A stretch of DNA of 44,545 nucleotides from positions 1 to 44,545 of the forward strand of contig MEKI01000102.1 of the NCBI GenBank assembly GCA_001766905.1, in the 5' to 3' direction. Position 1 is the stretch's first letter. The number at the start of each line of letters is the position of its first letter. A program made the position numbers and the translations under genes. Shown here piece by piece: positions 36,494 through 44,545 of the stretch. A model generated the notes under the pieces. That model worked only from the letters and a program-made list of their open reading frames with translations. It did no database searches and was not told where the DNA came from. The DNA comes from Acidobacteria bacterium RBG_13_68_16 (GTDB taxonomy: Bacteria; Acidobacteriota; Thermoanaerobaculia; Thermoanaerobaculales; Thermoanaerobaculaceae).

Positions 36494-38749
36494 TCAGCGC
36501 GTGCGCGCGTACCGGGCGAGGTTGCGCCAGAACCGCAGGTTGGCGGGCTGGGCGGCACCGCTTCCGAGGATGCCGAGATCGCCGATTACCAGAACCTCTC
36601 CGCCCGCGCTCCCAGATCCCACCAGCGCCACCGCCCTCTGCGATCCGGCCACCGCCAGCACCTGCCCGCTTTGCACCGAGAACGGCACGCCGTTACCGGG
36701 CACCATCAGCAACTCCGACACTCCTTGAACGAGGGCGTGGCTCCCGCTTGTGCGCGCGCTGGCTCCCGGCAGAGCTCCGGCCGAGAAGGTGACCCCGAAC
36801 GGAACCGCGAGAGCGTTGGCATCGCTCCAGTCCTCGTTCGGCTCCAGAACCTGGTTGATGTACTTAAGCCGGTTGGCGCTGTTGGTCAGGACCAGCAGAC
36901 CGCCGCGCGCGACGTACGCCTGCAGCGTCGCGACCTCCCCGGGATCCCACGCCTCGTCGTAGAGCGTCACGTCGCCCACCACGCTCGGGTAGTCCAGGAC
37001 GGGTAGAACCACAACCAGGCTCGCGCCCTCGACATCGGAGGGTGACAATGGCCGGCCGTAGGGGACCGTGTCCACGTCGAAACCCTCCCAGGCCAGGGCC
37101 ATCCCAAAATCGGTCAGCGCAGCTGGGGTCATGTGCGGGGCCTCGGTGTGGCTCGCGATGAACACCGCTCGCCGGTCGGGGCTTGGCGTCACGCGCAAGA
37201 CAGGGTCCTCTCGGCCGGTTCTCGTCGCCGCGCTCAGAGCGACCCGCGCCATGGCCTCGAGTGTGTCGGCCGCGTCAAGCGCAAGCTCGACGGTGTCGTA
37301 GGGGTCGTGCATGTGCCCGTCGTAGTGGACCTCGTCCATCTGGTAGGGGTTAATGAAAACCAGGTCGGCGCTCGGGACGTCGTAGCCGACGAAGCTCGAG
37401 TTGTCGGAGACGATTCCGTAGGTGGCGAGACCGATCGTATCCGTGTCCCGGTCACGCGCCACCTGGGAGAGATAGTCGGGCCAGAGCAGCCTCGGGTCGC
37501 CGAACAGCCCGTACGGCCATGCCTCCAGGTAGAGGCTGGCCGTTATGCCGTCGAGCGGGCGGCTCAGGCAGTCCACCTGAAGCATCCCTAGGGTGCGGTC
37601 CACAAGCTCCTGGTGGGTGGAGAGAAAGTTGGAAGAGCCGTAGAGCCCCCGTTCATGGCTTCCGAACCATGCGAGGACCAGGTTCACGGGTGGCCGCACC
37701 CGCGCGGCGTCCAACACCCGCGCCACTTCGAGGAGCACCACCGTGCCGCTCCCGTCGTCCATCGCTCCGGGCGAGTTCGGGGAGTCGAGATGGGCGCCGA
37801 GGATAACGGCCTTGCTGGGGTCCTTGCCGGGGATCGTGGCGATCACGTTGCCGGAGAATCCCGGCGAGAAGACGTCCGCGTCCCAGACGATCCGCGCCGC
37901 CTCCACGCGCGAGAGGCCGTCCCAGCCCACGATCCCCGCAGGCATGAGATCCTCCAGCCGCACGTACAGCGTGGGCAGAGCGGGTGCCGTACTCACCGAC
38001 ACGAGCGCACTGAGGTCCCCCACAAAGGTGCCGTGGGAATCGCCGCGCCGGTTGGAGAACGAGGTGACCAGCACCAGACCGGCCGGCTCCCGTGCGAGCA
38101 GGGCAGAGGCGTTCGCCAGCGCCTGCTCCGAGCTCATGATGCTGCGGTCGATCGCAGCGTAGTCGACGAGCGCGATGCGCCCGCGCATCCCCCCGGTTGG
38201 AATGGCGTTGATCTCCGACGCCGAGCGCAGCAGCACCGGCGGACCCTGCACCACGACCCGGTTGCGGTCGCCGTCGTTGAGAATGCCGTCGGAGTCGAAC
38301 CGCAGCGCCAAGGCGAGGTTCTCCCGGTTGCCGGAGAGGGCGTGAGCGGGGACCTCGACCTCTCCCCCACCGACCGTCAGGTGCAGGCGGGCCTCCCAGA
38401 CGTCGGTGGCCAGGTAGGTGCGGAAGCTCTGCCGTTCGACCTCCAGGCCCAGCGCCTTCAGAGATGCGAGCTCGGCAACCCGCCCCGCGATGTAGTCCCG
38501 CGCCTGACCCTCCCCGGAACTCGCGGAGTTACGGAACAGTGAGGAGGACCCGATCGCGGTCAGCACGCGCAGCGAGGAGAACAGGCTCTCGCGAGAGAGG
38601 AACGGAAACGGATCGACGTCGAGCTTGCGGCGTGCGGTGCTCCGGATCGGCTCGTCCGCTGCGGCTCCGGCGAACACTGCCGCCTCAATCATCAGGCCCA
38701 GCAGCCCCGTCAGAACAGCGACGATCGACAGCGGGAAGCCGCGACGCAT
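36494..38749 (-). CDS. M28 family exported metallopeptidase with PA domain
   Basis: A 751-residue protein with a signal peptide (IVAVLTGLLGLMIEAAVFAGAAA). A protease-associated region is inserted around residues 130-270. The M28 core has GAHLDSPNSPGAMDDGSG with His320 and Asp331, then SHERGLYGSSNF (catalytic Glu region), VDCLSRP, FVGYDVPSADL and YDGHMHDPYDT (last His). The final 200 residues form a separate domain that looks like a ThuA/GATase-like fold (LVVVLPVLDYPSV, YVARGGLLVLTNSANRLKYIN). Likely a di-zinc aminopeptidase acting outside the cytoplasm. Start at ATG 38749; GTG 38758 is an alternative. Confidence 0.87.
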   Translation of the reverse strand: MRRGFPLSIVAVLTGLLGLMIEAAVFAGAAADEPIRSTARRKLDVDPFPFLSRESLFSSLRVLTAIGSSSLFRNSASSGEGQARDYIAGRVAELASLKALGLEVERQSFRTYLATDVWEARLHLTVGGGEVEVPAHALSGNRENLALALRFDSDGILNDGDRNRVVVQGPPVLLRSASEINAIPTGGMRGRIALVDYAAIDRSIMSSEQALANASALLAREPAGLVLVTSFSNRRGDSHGTFVGDLSALVSVSTAPALPTLYVRLEDLMPAGIVGWDGLSRVEAARIVWDADVFSPGFSGNVIATIPGKDPSKAVILGAHLDSPNSPGAMDDGSGTVVLLEVARVLDAARVRPPVNLVLAWFGSHERGLYGSSNFLSTHQELVDRTLGMLQVDCLSRPLDGITASLYLEAWPYGLFGDPRLLWPDYLSQVARDRDTDTIGLATYGIVSDNSSFVGYDVPSADLVFINPYQMDEVHYDGHMHDPYDTVELALDAADTLEAMARVALSAATRTGREDPVLRVTPSPDRRAVFIASHTEAPHMTPAALTDFGMALAWEGFDVDTVPYGRPLSPSDVEGASLVVVLPVLDYPSVVGDVTLYDEAWDPGEVATLQAYVARGGLLVLTNSANRLKYINQVLEPNEDWSDANALAVPFGVTFSAGALPGASARTSGSHALVQGVSELLMVPGNGVPFSVQSGQVLAVAGSQRAVALVGSGSAGGEVLVIGDLGILGSGAAQPANLRFWRNLARYARTR

Positions 38750-38850
38750 CGGTTTCACCCTTTCTCTCCCGCATTCGACACGCGAGGTCGCCCGGGAGTG
38801 TGACACCCACCTCGCCCGCGGACCTGCTCCCGGGACCCCCGCCGCCAAAC

Positions 38851-40029
38851 CTACTCGCCGATCCAGTGAAACGGTGAGTAGCCATCGCCGATCACGCGTG
38901 CGACCAGCTTCGGCAAGATGGCCTCCCGACCCTCCCCCGCGCTCAGGATTACCATCCCGACCTTCTCGCGGAGAAACACCACAACGTAGTTTTCGCACCC
39001 GCTTTCCTGCCCGACGTGGAAGATGGCGTCCCCGAGCCCCGTCTCGAACCTCCCCCAGCCGAGGCACCACGAAAGGCCAATCGTGTTCTCGCTGGTCTCC
39101 GCCGCCTGCGGCCCGAGGAGCCTCCTCGACGTGATGCGCACCTGCGGGCGCAGCATCTCCTTGGCGCTCTTCGGGCTGAGCCCCTCGCCGTTCAACACGG
39201 CCGTCACGAACCGGCCGTAGTCGGCGGCCGTGGTGAGCAGCGAACCCGCAGCGCTGGCCTCGGTTCTCATCTTTCGCTTCAGAAACTCCGGGGCCCGGCT
39301 GAGGTCGGCTGCGATGTGGCCCTCAAAGCGCCCTTCGAGGTGGAAGCTCGTCTGGGTCATGCCCAACGGAAGGAACACTTCCTCCCTGGCGATCTGCGCC
39401 AGACCTTTGCCGAGCTTCTGCTCCACGACGAACTGGAGGTATTGGTACCCTTCGCCCGAGTAACCGAACTTCTTGCCCGGGAAGAACTGGATATCCAAGC
39501 GCTGGGTCGGGTTCTGCCAGCGCCAGTTCGGAAAACCCGTCTGGTGGCTCAGCACCCGCCTCGCCGTGATCAACTCATAGCGCCGGTCGTACCTGAGGTC
39601 CTCATACCCCGGGTAGGTGAAGACAGGCTTCGGAAGGTACCGAAAGAGCGGTGTATCCAGATCGAGGAGGTTGCGGTCCACGAGCTTCATGACGAGGTAG
39701 GCGAACACCGGCTTGCTCAGAGAAGCGGCCCGGAACACCGTGAGCGGCTCAACGGCGGCGCCGGAGGAGGACGCTCGCGGTCCGAATGTTCCCTTGTAGA
39801 TCACCCTGTCGTCATTGATGACCGCCAGGGAGAGGGTGGTGACCCCGCACGTCTCCATGAGCGGCCCGACGAAGCCCGCGATGCTGGCCACCGGCACCCA
39901 GTTCCCCTGGACCGTCCTCACCTGAGCGGGCCGCCCATTCGGGCCGGGCTGGCTCCACGTGACGGCGTTTGGGAGCACGCAGAGCACCACGGCAACGGAG
40001 AACCGCAGCGTGATGCCCCAGCTTTTCAT
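38851..40029 (-). CDS. Serine hydrolase, beta-lactamase/class C family
   Basis: A 392-residue exported protein with a signal peptide (FSVAVVLCVLPNAVTWS). The nucleophile motif SLSK is at 103-106, the Tyr motif YSGEGYQYLQ follows at about 190, and a C-terminal HVGQESG stands where KTG is normal. These features fit the Pfam beta-lactamase (PF00144) group, which contains esterases, D-aminopeptidases and penicillin-binding-like proteins as well as true beta-lactamases. I would not claim antibiotic hydrolysis. Start at ATG 40029 with GGAGG upstream; the 866-residue ORF is artificial. Confidence 0.87.
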   Translation of the reverse strand: MKSWGITLRFSVAVVLCVLPNAVTWSQPGPNGRPAQVRTVQGNWVPVASIAGFVGPLMETCGVTTLSLAVINDDRVIYKGTFGPRASSSGAAVEPLTVFRAASLSKPVFAYLVMKLVDRNLLDLDTPLFRYLPKPVFTYPGYEDLRYDRRYELITARRVLSHQTGFPNWRWQNPTQRLDIQFFPGKKFGYSGEGYQYLQFVVEQKLGKGLAQIAREEVFLPLGMTQTSFHLEGRFEGHIAADLSRAPEFLKRKMRTEASAAGSLLTTAADYGRFVTAVLNGEGLSPKSAKEMLRPQVRITSRRLLGPQAAETSENTIGLSWCLGWGRFETGLGDAIFHVGQESGCENYVVVFLREKVGMVILSAGEGREAILPKLVARVIGDGYSPFHWIGE

Positions 40030-40443
40030 GTCGACCTCCACCAGTCCCGGCACCTGGCCGATGCCGGAGACGTCCACGGGGCTATTTTGCCCCAAGAAAA
40101 GGTCGGTCCACCCTGCTGCCCATTCAGGGTGGACCCGAGGAAGAAGGATGAAGCGCGCTTGAGTTGGCCGCTCCAACCCAGCACGCCACCACGATCGGCC
40201 CAATCCTGAGGAAAGTCCTTCCGTCCGCTGTTCATCCCCGTTGAAGAACCTTTCAATTCCCGTTGAAGCCGGACACGATCCGACCCCTCCGGAGGTCGGC
40301 TCGCCCGATCGATTGGCGGGTGGCGACGCGCCTCGTCTTCCCGTGACCTCAACCGAACTGTAAGCCAAAACAACTTGGTTCCAAACAACTTTCGTGTCGG
40401 TCCCGCCGAACTTCTCGGTGGAGAGTTGAGGAGCGGGACCACG
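40030..40443. promoter_or_regulatory. Long divergent intergenic region with hairpins and repeats
   Basis: This 414-nt gap has no gene on either strand. It holds: a stem GGGGC-TATTTT-GCCCC (40078-40093); an 11-bp perfect hairpin GGTCCACCCTG / CAGGGTGGACC (40105-40135); two CCCGTTGAAG copies 22 nt apart (40237-40246, 40259-40268), each preceded by TTCA; and two AACAACTT copies 15 nt apart (40369-40376, 40384-40391). The first two would be in the leader of the beta-lactamase-family gene; the others could be binding sites for a regulator of either gene. Confidence 0.5.
40105..40135 (-). terminator. 11-bp hairpin in leader of beta-lactamase-family gene
   Basis: Perfect 11-bp arms with a 9-nt loop, followed on the minus strand by GACCTTTTCTT, giving a terminator-like shape 76 nt upstream of the start codon. 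It could act as an attenuator, or as a terminator of stray antisense transcription. Confidence 0.45.
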
Positions 40444-41073
40444 ATGGGCAGCGGCCCCACACCGGTCACCCTGAAGCCGAGCCACCCGGCGGCGCAGCGC
40501 GGGCTGAAGGCCGTCCTCATGATGACAGCCCTCGTGCTGCTCCCGGTGACGGCCGCTCCGCAGTCCTCCCCCAGGGGATCGGGGTCCGACAGACAAACAC
40601 TCTCTCAAGACGCGAACGGTCCGGAGAGGGCTGAACAGGCCATAGAGCTCACCATGTTGGCACGCGAGCGGTTCCCTCGCCCCTCGATGGACGGCTCGGT
40701 GCCACCCATCATGAGGTACCAGCTCGCGAAGGCCTACGACACCGCGATCAGGGTGCTGCGGAGGGAGCCGGGGTGCCGGACCCTCTTCCAGCGGTTGGGC
40801 GCCAATGGTGAGGATGTCCTCGCACGCTCCCGGTACTACGCCGCAGGGGAGAGCCGCCACTGCCAGGAGGGGGTTCCAGCCTTTACCAACGTTGGCAGCA
40901 CGCAGATCAAGCTGTGCCGCAGCTTCGGCGAGCTCCAGGCCTCCAGCGCCGCCGTCCTCCTCCTCCACGAGGCGCTGCACTCGTCGGGTCTGCGGGAGAG
41001 CCCTGGGTACCCCAACGCCCTGACTGCCAGGGAGATCAACGTGGTCGTTAGCCAGGGGTGCAGCCTGCAGTGA
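40444..41073 (+). CDS. Exported protein with HExxH motif, unknown family
   Basis: A 209-residue protein with a signal peptide (AVLMMTALVLLPVTAAPQ). The C-terminal half has four Cys (111, 140, 158, 206), suited to two disulfides, and HEALH at 175-179, followed by NALTAREINVVV. HEALH with nearby Ser-Gly resembles the short zincin signature of lysine-specific or deuterolysin-like peptidases, but the third ligand is not obvious. Start at ATG 40444 with GAGGAG upstream was preferred to the ORF-track ATG at 40375. Lies 97 nt before two CadC-like regulator genes on the same strand. Confidence 0.65.
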   Translation: MGSGPTPVTLKPSHPAAQRGLKAVLMMTALVLLPVTAAPQSSPRGSGSDRQTLSQDANGPERAEQAIELTMLARERFPRPSMDGSVPPIMRYQLAKAYDTAIRVLRREPGCRTLFQRLGANGEDVLARSRYYAAGESRHCQEGVPAFTNVGSTQIKLCRSFGELQASSAAVLLLHEALHSSGLRESPGYPNALTAREINVVVSQGCSLQ

Positions 41074-41170
41074 GCCCTCCCCGCTCGCACACCCCGGGAA
41101 ACCCCCAGGCCGACCCCTAGGGGCCAGCCCGCGATAACCCGCGCACCCTTCGCACGTATAGAGATCGAGT

Positions 41171-42175
41171 ATGAACGCGGTTCCAGCGGATCGCCGGAAC
41201 GCGGAGTTCCGTGTCGGCGAGTGGCTGGTTCGGCCGAGCCTGAACCAGCTCTCGCGCGGGGGGACCGTCCTGCACCTGCGCCCGAAGGCAATGGACGTTC
41301 TCGTGTACCTGGCCGCACGAGGCACCACGGTGGTCTCCAAGGATGAGGTCATCAAGGCGATCTGGGCGAAGCAGTTCCTTGCCGATTCGGCGCTCTCGCG
41401 GGCCGTGTGTGAGCTGAGGCAGGCGCTGGGGGACGAGGCCCAGCGGTCCACCTACATCCAGACCATTCCGAAACGCGGGTATCGCCTCATCACCGCGGTC
41501 CGGCAGGTCGAACCGGCCATGGAGTCAGCAGAACCCCCGCGGGAGCCGGCGCCTCACCGGGTCGCTGGGGACGTTTCGAGGCGCCGCTCCGCACCGGCCG
41601 GCCTCTCCGCACTGCTGCTCCTCCTCACCGCCTGGGTGACGGGTCACGAGGCGCGCCCGAGCGTGCGCAGGGTGACGCCCCCGCTCAAGAGGGTTCTCGT
41701 GCTGCCGTTCGAAAACCTCGGCCCGGCAAGGGACGACTACCTCGCCGTTGGCATCACCGAGGAGATCACCGGGCGGCTGTCCGCCGTTCGGGAGTTCGCC
41801 GTCATCTCCAGCGGCAGCGCCGCGCGCCTCGCCCCCCTGGTCAGGAGCACCACGCAGGCCGCCCAGGAGGCCGGGGCGGACTACCTCCTTGCGGGGACCG
41901 TCCGGTGGGACCGCGAGCCGTCTGGGCGGAGTTGGGTCCGCGTCACGCCCCGCCTGGTTCGAGTCTCCGACGACACGCAGGTGTGGGCGGAGGTGTATGA
42001 CGCCGGCAACCAGGACATCCTCCGTGTCCAGTCGGAGATCGCCCGGAGCGTGGTCGCCGAGATCGGGATCGCGCTCGCCGAACCACAGCGACGCGCCGCC
42101 GGGACGTTTGGGTCGGTGGGCCAACCCGCCCCCTCGACACGAGTCGTTCACACGGGCGCGACGTCACGCCTGTGA
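41171..42175 (+). CDS. CadC-like transmembrane transcriptional regulator, short form
   Basis: A 334-residue protein with an OmpR/CadC-type winged-helix domain at residues 13-108 (LHLRPKAMDVLVYLAA, VVSKDEVIKAIW, LSRAVCELRQALGD, YIQTIPKRGYRL), one membrane helix near 140-160, and a periplasmic TolB-N-like domain at about 170-310 (RVLVLPFENLG, YLAVGITEEITGRLS, YLLAGTVRWD). It ends where its downstream paralogue continues with TPR repeats, so it is a natural short form or has lost its tail. No -10/-35 recognised; GAGATCGAG before ATG may be the ribosome site. Confidence 0.85.
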   Translation: MNAVPADRRNAEFRVGEWLVRPSLNQLSRGGTVLHLRPKAMDVLVYLAARGTTVVSKDEVIKAIWAKQFLADSALSRAVCELRQALGDEAQRSTYIQTIPKRGYRLITAVRQVEPAMESAEPPREPAPHRVAGDVSRRRSAPAGLSALLLLLTAWVTGHEARPSVRRVTPPLKRVLVLPFENLGPARDDYLAVGITEEITGRLSAVREFAVISSGSAARLAPLVRSTTQAAQEAGADYLLAGTVRWDREPSGRSWVRVTPRLVRVSDDTQVWAEVYDAGNQDILRVQSEIARSVVAEIGIALAEPQRRAAGTFGSVGQPAPSTRVVHTGATSRL

Positions 42176-42192
42176 GAACAGCCCCATAGGTT

Positions 42193-42211
42193 TGTTTCGT
42201 TGAGCGAAACA
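42193..42211 (+). promoter_or_regulatory. Hairpin with start codon in the loop
   Basis: TGTTTCG and CGAAACA form a perfect 7-bp stem around the loop TTGAG. The TTG start codon of the next gene (42200-42202) is the first three loop bases. No Shine-Dalgarno sequence is present. Confidence 0.5.
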
Positions 42212-44347
42212 TCCACACGCCCGCCGCCCCAGAGCTTCCTCCTCGGCGACTGGCTCGTCGAGCCTACCCTCAACCTCGTGTCGCGCGGGCAGACGCTCGT
42301 CCACCTCCGCCCCAAGGTGATGGACGTGCTGGTGCTCCTCGCCGCCCACCCGGGCGAGGTCGTCTCCAAGGACGTGATCATCACAGCTGTGTGGTCCAAG
42401 AGAATCCTTGCCGACGCCGTCCTCTCCCGTGCCGTCTTCGAGCTCCGCGAGGCCCTGGGCGACAACGCGCAGCAACCCAGGTTCATCGAAACCGTTGCGA
42501 AACGTGGGTATCGCCTCCTCGCCCCGGTGGCCCCCCCGAAACCGCTCGAGAGAGTCTCGCCGGCCCCTCTTCTCCAAGCGAGGTCACCGACGCGACTCCT
42601 TATGGCCACTGCGGCGGTGGTGTTGCCGCTCGCGGTCGTCGCCGGCTGGCTCACCCTCGGCCGCCGAACACCAGAGGACGTCCAGGGCTCGGCCCGACCC
42701 CAGAGCCGAATCGTCGTGTTGCCGTTCGTGAACCTGGGTCCCCCCGAGGACAACTACTTCGCGGCCGGAATCACCGAGGAGATCACGAGTCGGCTCACCT
42801 CCGTACCCGGCATCGCCGTCATTTCGCGCGACAGCGCGGACCACTACGCAAACTCGAGCAAAACCCACCAGGAAATCGGTCGAGAGCTGAGAGTCGCCTA
42901 CGTCCTCGACGGAACGGTCCGATGGGACCGCGGCCGAGACCGCGCCAGCCACGTCCGCATAGCTCCTCGCCTGATTCGCGTCGACGACGACACCCAGGTG
43001 TGGGCCGATGCATACGATCGCGTGATCGAGGACATCTTCACCGTGCAGTCGGAGATTGCGCGCAGCGTCATCGTCCAGGTCGGTATCACGCTGCGTGAAC
43101 CGGAGCGCGACGAGGTTGAAGGCAGGCCGACGGACAACCTCGACGCCTACCAGGCCTATCTCAGGGGGATGTACCACGGGGCCTCGGTGTACAGGCCGGA
43201 GCAAAGCCTCCGGCTCGCGCTCCAGATGCTGGAGCGTGCGGTCCAACTCGACCCCGGTTTTGCCCTGGCCTGGGCCGAGATTGCGCGGGTCCGGGCGGTG
43301 ATGTACCTCGACGGGTTCGACCGCAGCGAACGCTCCCGCTCCGAGGCGAGACAGGCGATCGATCGCGCCCTCAGGTTAGCCCCCGAGTCGCCCAGGGTTC
43401 GGTTCGACTTGGGGCTCTACTACTACTGGTTCGATCACGACTACCAGCGCGCTCTCGACGAGTTCGGCAGGGCCAGAAAGGCCCGCAACGACTGGGCCGA
43501 CATCCGGGTCGCGGAGGCCTATGTGCTGCGGCGCGGGGGACGTTGGGATGAGGCACTCAAAAACCTCGACCAGGCGGCTGAGTTGGATCCGCGGGGATGG
43601 GGGGTGGCACGCGAGCAAGGCGTCACCTGCCTCTACCTGCGCCGGTACGACGAGGCGGAGCGCCACCTCAGGAAGGCCATCGCCCTCGCTCCCGACGAGC
43701 AGGAGGTGTACGGCTTTTTGGCCGAGACCTACTGGGGCTGGACGGGCGACCTCGCGAAAGCGCGCGCGACCCTCCAGGCGATGCCGCCCTCAGGCGACGC
43801 GTGGCCGACGTACTGGTGGTTTTGGCAGGAGGTCTACGAAGGCAACTATCAGGAGGCCCTCAACCGCACTTTGGCAAGCCCAGTCGACACAATCGGGGCT
43901 GCTCTGACCTGGGTATCGAAGAATATGCTCGTGGCTCGCGCCTACGGCCTTCTCGGCCGTACGACCGACGCCCGCGCGACGTTCCAGCGCGAGCGTGACA
44001 GGCTCGAGCACCTGCTCCGCGAGACACCGGACGACTTCAGCTTGCGCTCCGCCTTTGGCCTCTGCCTCGCCGGCGTCGGTCAGAGGGACGAGGCGATCCG
44101 CGAGGGTCGGCGAGCGACCGAGCTTCTGCCGATCAGCAAGGACGCCGTCTACGGCCACGGATCGGTCTTGACGTTGGCGGAGATCTACACGATGGTCGGC
44201 GAGTCCGAGTTGGCGTGCGCACAACTCGAGACTCTTCTCGCCATGCCGTCGACGATCTCTGTGCCGATGCTCAAGCTCGACCCACGCTGGCTCCCTTTGC
44301 GCGGCAATCCACGGTTCCAAGCGCTCCTCAATAGGTTCGGGCGGTAG
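42200..44347 (+). CDS. CadC-like transmembrane regulator with TPR tail
   Basis: A 715-residue paralogue of the preceding gene: winged helix at about 13-108 (LHLRPKVMDVLVLLAA-type helix, VVSKDVIITAVW, LSRAVFELREALGD, ETVAKRGYRLL), membrane helix near 135-155 (LLMATAAVVLPLAVVAGWLTL), TolB-N-like domain to about 310 (RIVVLPFVNLG, YFAAGITEEITSRLT, YVLDGTVRWDRG), then a 400-residue TPR array (DAYQAYLRGMYHG, ALQMLERAVQLDPGFALAW, DEAERHLRKAIALAPDEQEVYGFLAETYWG). Such one-component regulators bind DNA while sensing signals across the inner membrane. The only usable start is TTG at 42200, 24 nt and in the same frame after the upstream stop, inside a small hairpin loop. Confidence 0.87.
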   Translation: MSETSTRPPPQSFLLGDWLVEPTLNLVSRGQTLVHLRPKVMDVLVLLAAHPGEVVSKDVIITAVWSKRILADAVLSRAVFELREALGDNAQQPRFIETVAKRGYRLLAPVAPPKPLERVSPAPLLQARSPTRLLMATAAVVLPLAVVAGWLTLGRRTPEDVQGSARPQSRIVVLPFVNLGPPEDNYFAAGITEEITSRLTSVPGIAVISRDSADHYANSSKTHQEIGRELRVAYVLDGTVRWDRGRDRASHVRIAPRLIRVDDDTQVWADAYDRVIEDIFTVQSEIARSVIVQVGITLREPERDEVEGRPTDNLDAYQAYLRGMYHGASVYRPEQSLRLALQMLERAVQLDPGFALAWAEIARVRAVMYLDGFDRSERSRSEARQAIDRALRLAPESPRVRFDLGLYYYWFDHDYQRALDEFGRARKARNDWADIRVAEAYVLRRGGRWDEALKNLDQAAELDPRGWGVAREQGVTCLYLRRYDEAERHLRKAIALAPDEQEVYGFLAETYWGWTGDLAKARATLQAMPPSGDAWPTYWWFWQEVYEGNYQEALNRTLASPVDTIGAALTWVSKNMLVARAYGLLGRTTDARATFQRERDRLEHLLRETPDDFSLRSAFGLCLAGVGQRDEAIREGRRATELLPISKDAVYGHGSVLTLAEIYTMVGESELACAQLETLLAMPSTISVPMLKLDPRWLPLRGNPRFQALLNRFGR

Positions 44348-44545
44348 CGGCGCTCCCGACGAGGTTGACCGTTTGCTGTCCGGAACACCGGACGCCGAAT
44401 TCATGAGAGCGTACATTCTGAAGCGCCCCTCTAGCTGAGAACGCCTTGTGAACTGGCAGGGGTTTTGCTAGGGAGTGGGCAGGTTCGGCCCACTGCCCAG
44501 GCGCGAGTCCAGGGGAGGGGGTTTAACAGCCGTAGCGAACCGGTC
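44348..44545. other. Terminal intergenic region with two hairpins
   Basis: No gene recognised up to the window edge. GTCCGG-AACA-CCGGAC (44378-44393) lies 31 nt after the regulator stop and may stabilise or end its mRNA, though no T-tract follows. AGTGGGC / GCCCACT (44474-44494) forms a second stem with a 7-nt loop of unknown role. A minus-strand frame is open from the edge to a TAG near 44471, too short to call. Confidence 0.4.

Noticed and set aside
41171-44347. Possibility that the two CadC-like genes are one gene broken by a stop mutation
   Set aside because: The second gene begins with its own complete winged-helix domain, so this is a duplication, not a split gene.
44403-44438. Eleven-codon ORF after the last regulator
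   Set aside because: No ribosome site and no following gene in view, so no support as a leader peptide.
44460-44545. tRNA-like or mobile-element end at the window edge
   Set aside because: A GAGTCC-like string and one hairpin are present, but no cloverleaf can be folded and no element genes are nearby.

Overview
This GC-rich bacterial window carries about 39 protein genes, densely packed on both strands. There is no trace of transposases, integrases, phage genes, CRISPR or tRNA/rRNA. A TonB-dependent outer-membrane receptor shows a Gram-negative envelope. A full bacillithiol gene set, a split ATP synthase locus with b and b' subunits, DUF1573 and PKD secreted proteins and CadC-like regulators with TPR tails together suggest Acidobacteriota, perhaps Thermoanaerobaculia. 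This placement is inferred from gene content; no marker phylogeny was possible.

Left part (1-6.4 kb): the 3' end of an unknown secreted-type protein, an RDD membrane protein, then the bacillithiol operon bshC-bshB1-bshA (minus strand). Divergent from it lies an orphan radical SAM protein of the B12-binding type. 6.4-12.2 kb: F1Fo ATP synthase genes atpF'-atpF-atpH-atpA-atpG-atpD-atpC with start/stop overlaps; the a and c subunit genes are absent. 12.3-15.3 kb: a BtuB-like TonB receptor headed by a clear cobalamin riboswitch, followed by an unknown secreted protein.

Middle (15.3-27.4 kb): a DUF1573 protein; mpl-pgpA (peptidoglycan recycling and phosphatidylglycerol synthesis); a SpoIIE-type phosphatase with a VWA protein and a MoxR/Mg-chelatase-like AAA+ ATPase; ferritin; a zf-TFIIB/LemA/HtpX-like zinc-protein operon with a consensus -10 element; and a saccharopine-dehydrogenase-like oxidoreductase.

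Right part (27.4-44.5 kb): SixA-type phosphatase, a DUF2891 protein with a perfect 14-bp palindrome at its start codon, an ABC-2 exporter, a PKD-domain secreted protein, a TPR protein, several exported hydrolases (CocE/X-Pro type, M28, serine beta-lactamase type, a short HExxH protein), a DinB protein, and two tandem CadC-like transmembrane regulators. One regulator has a TPR tail; the other is a short version lacking it.

Most genes belong to known families. The least explained items are the tandem regulators next to an orphan secreted HExxH protein, the secreted protein co-transcribed with the B12-regulated receptor, the orphan radical SAM protein, and several uncharacterised palindromes and hairpins at gene starts. 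No single clearly new system could be proven from sequence alone.
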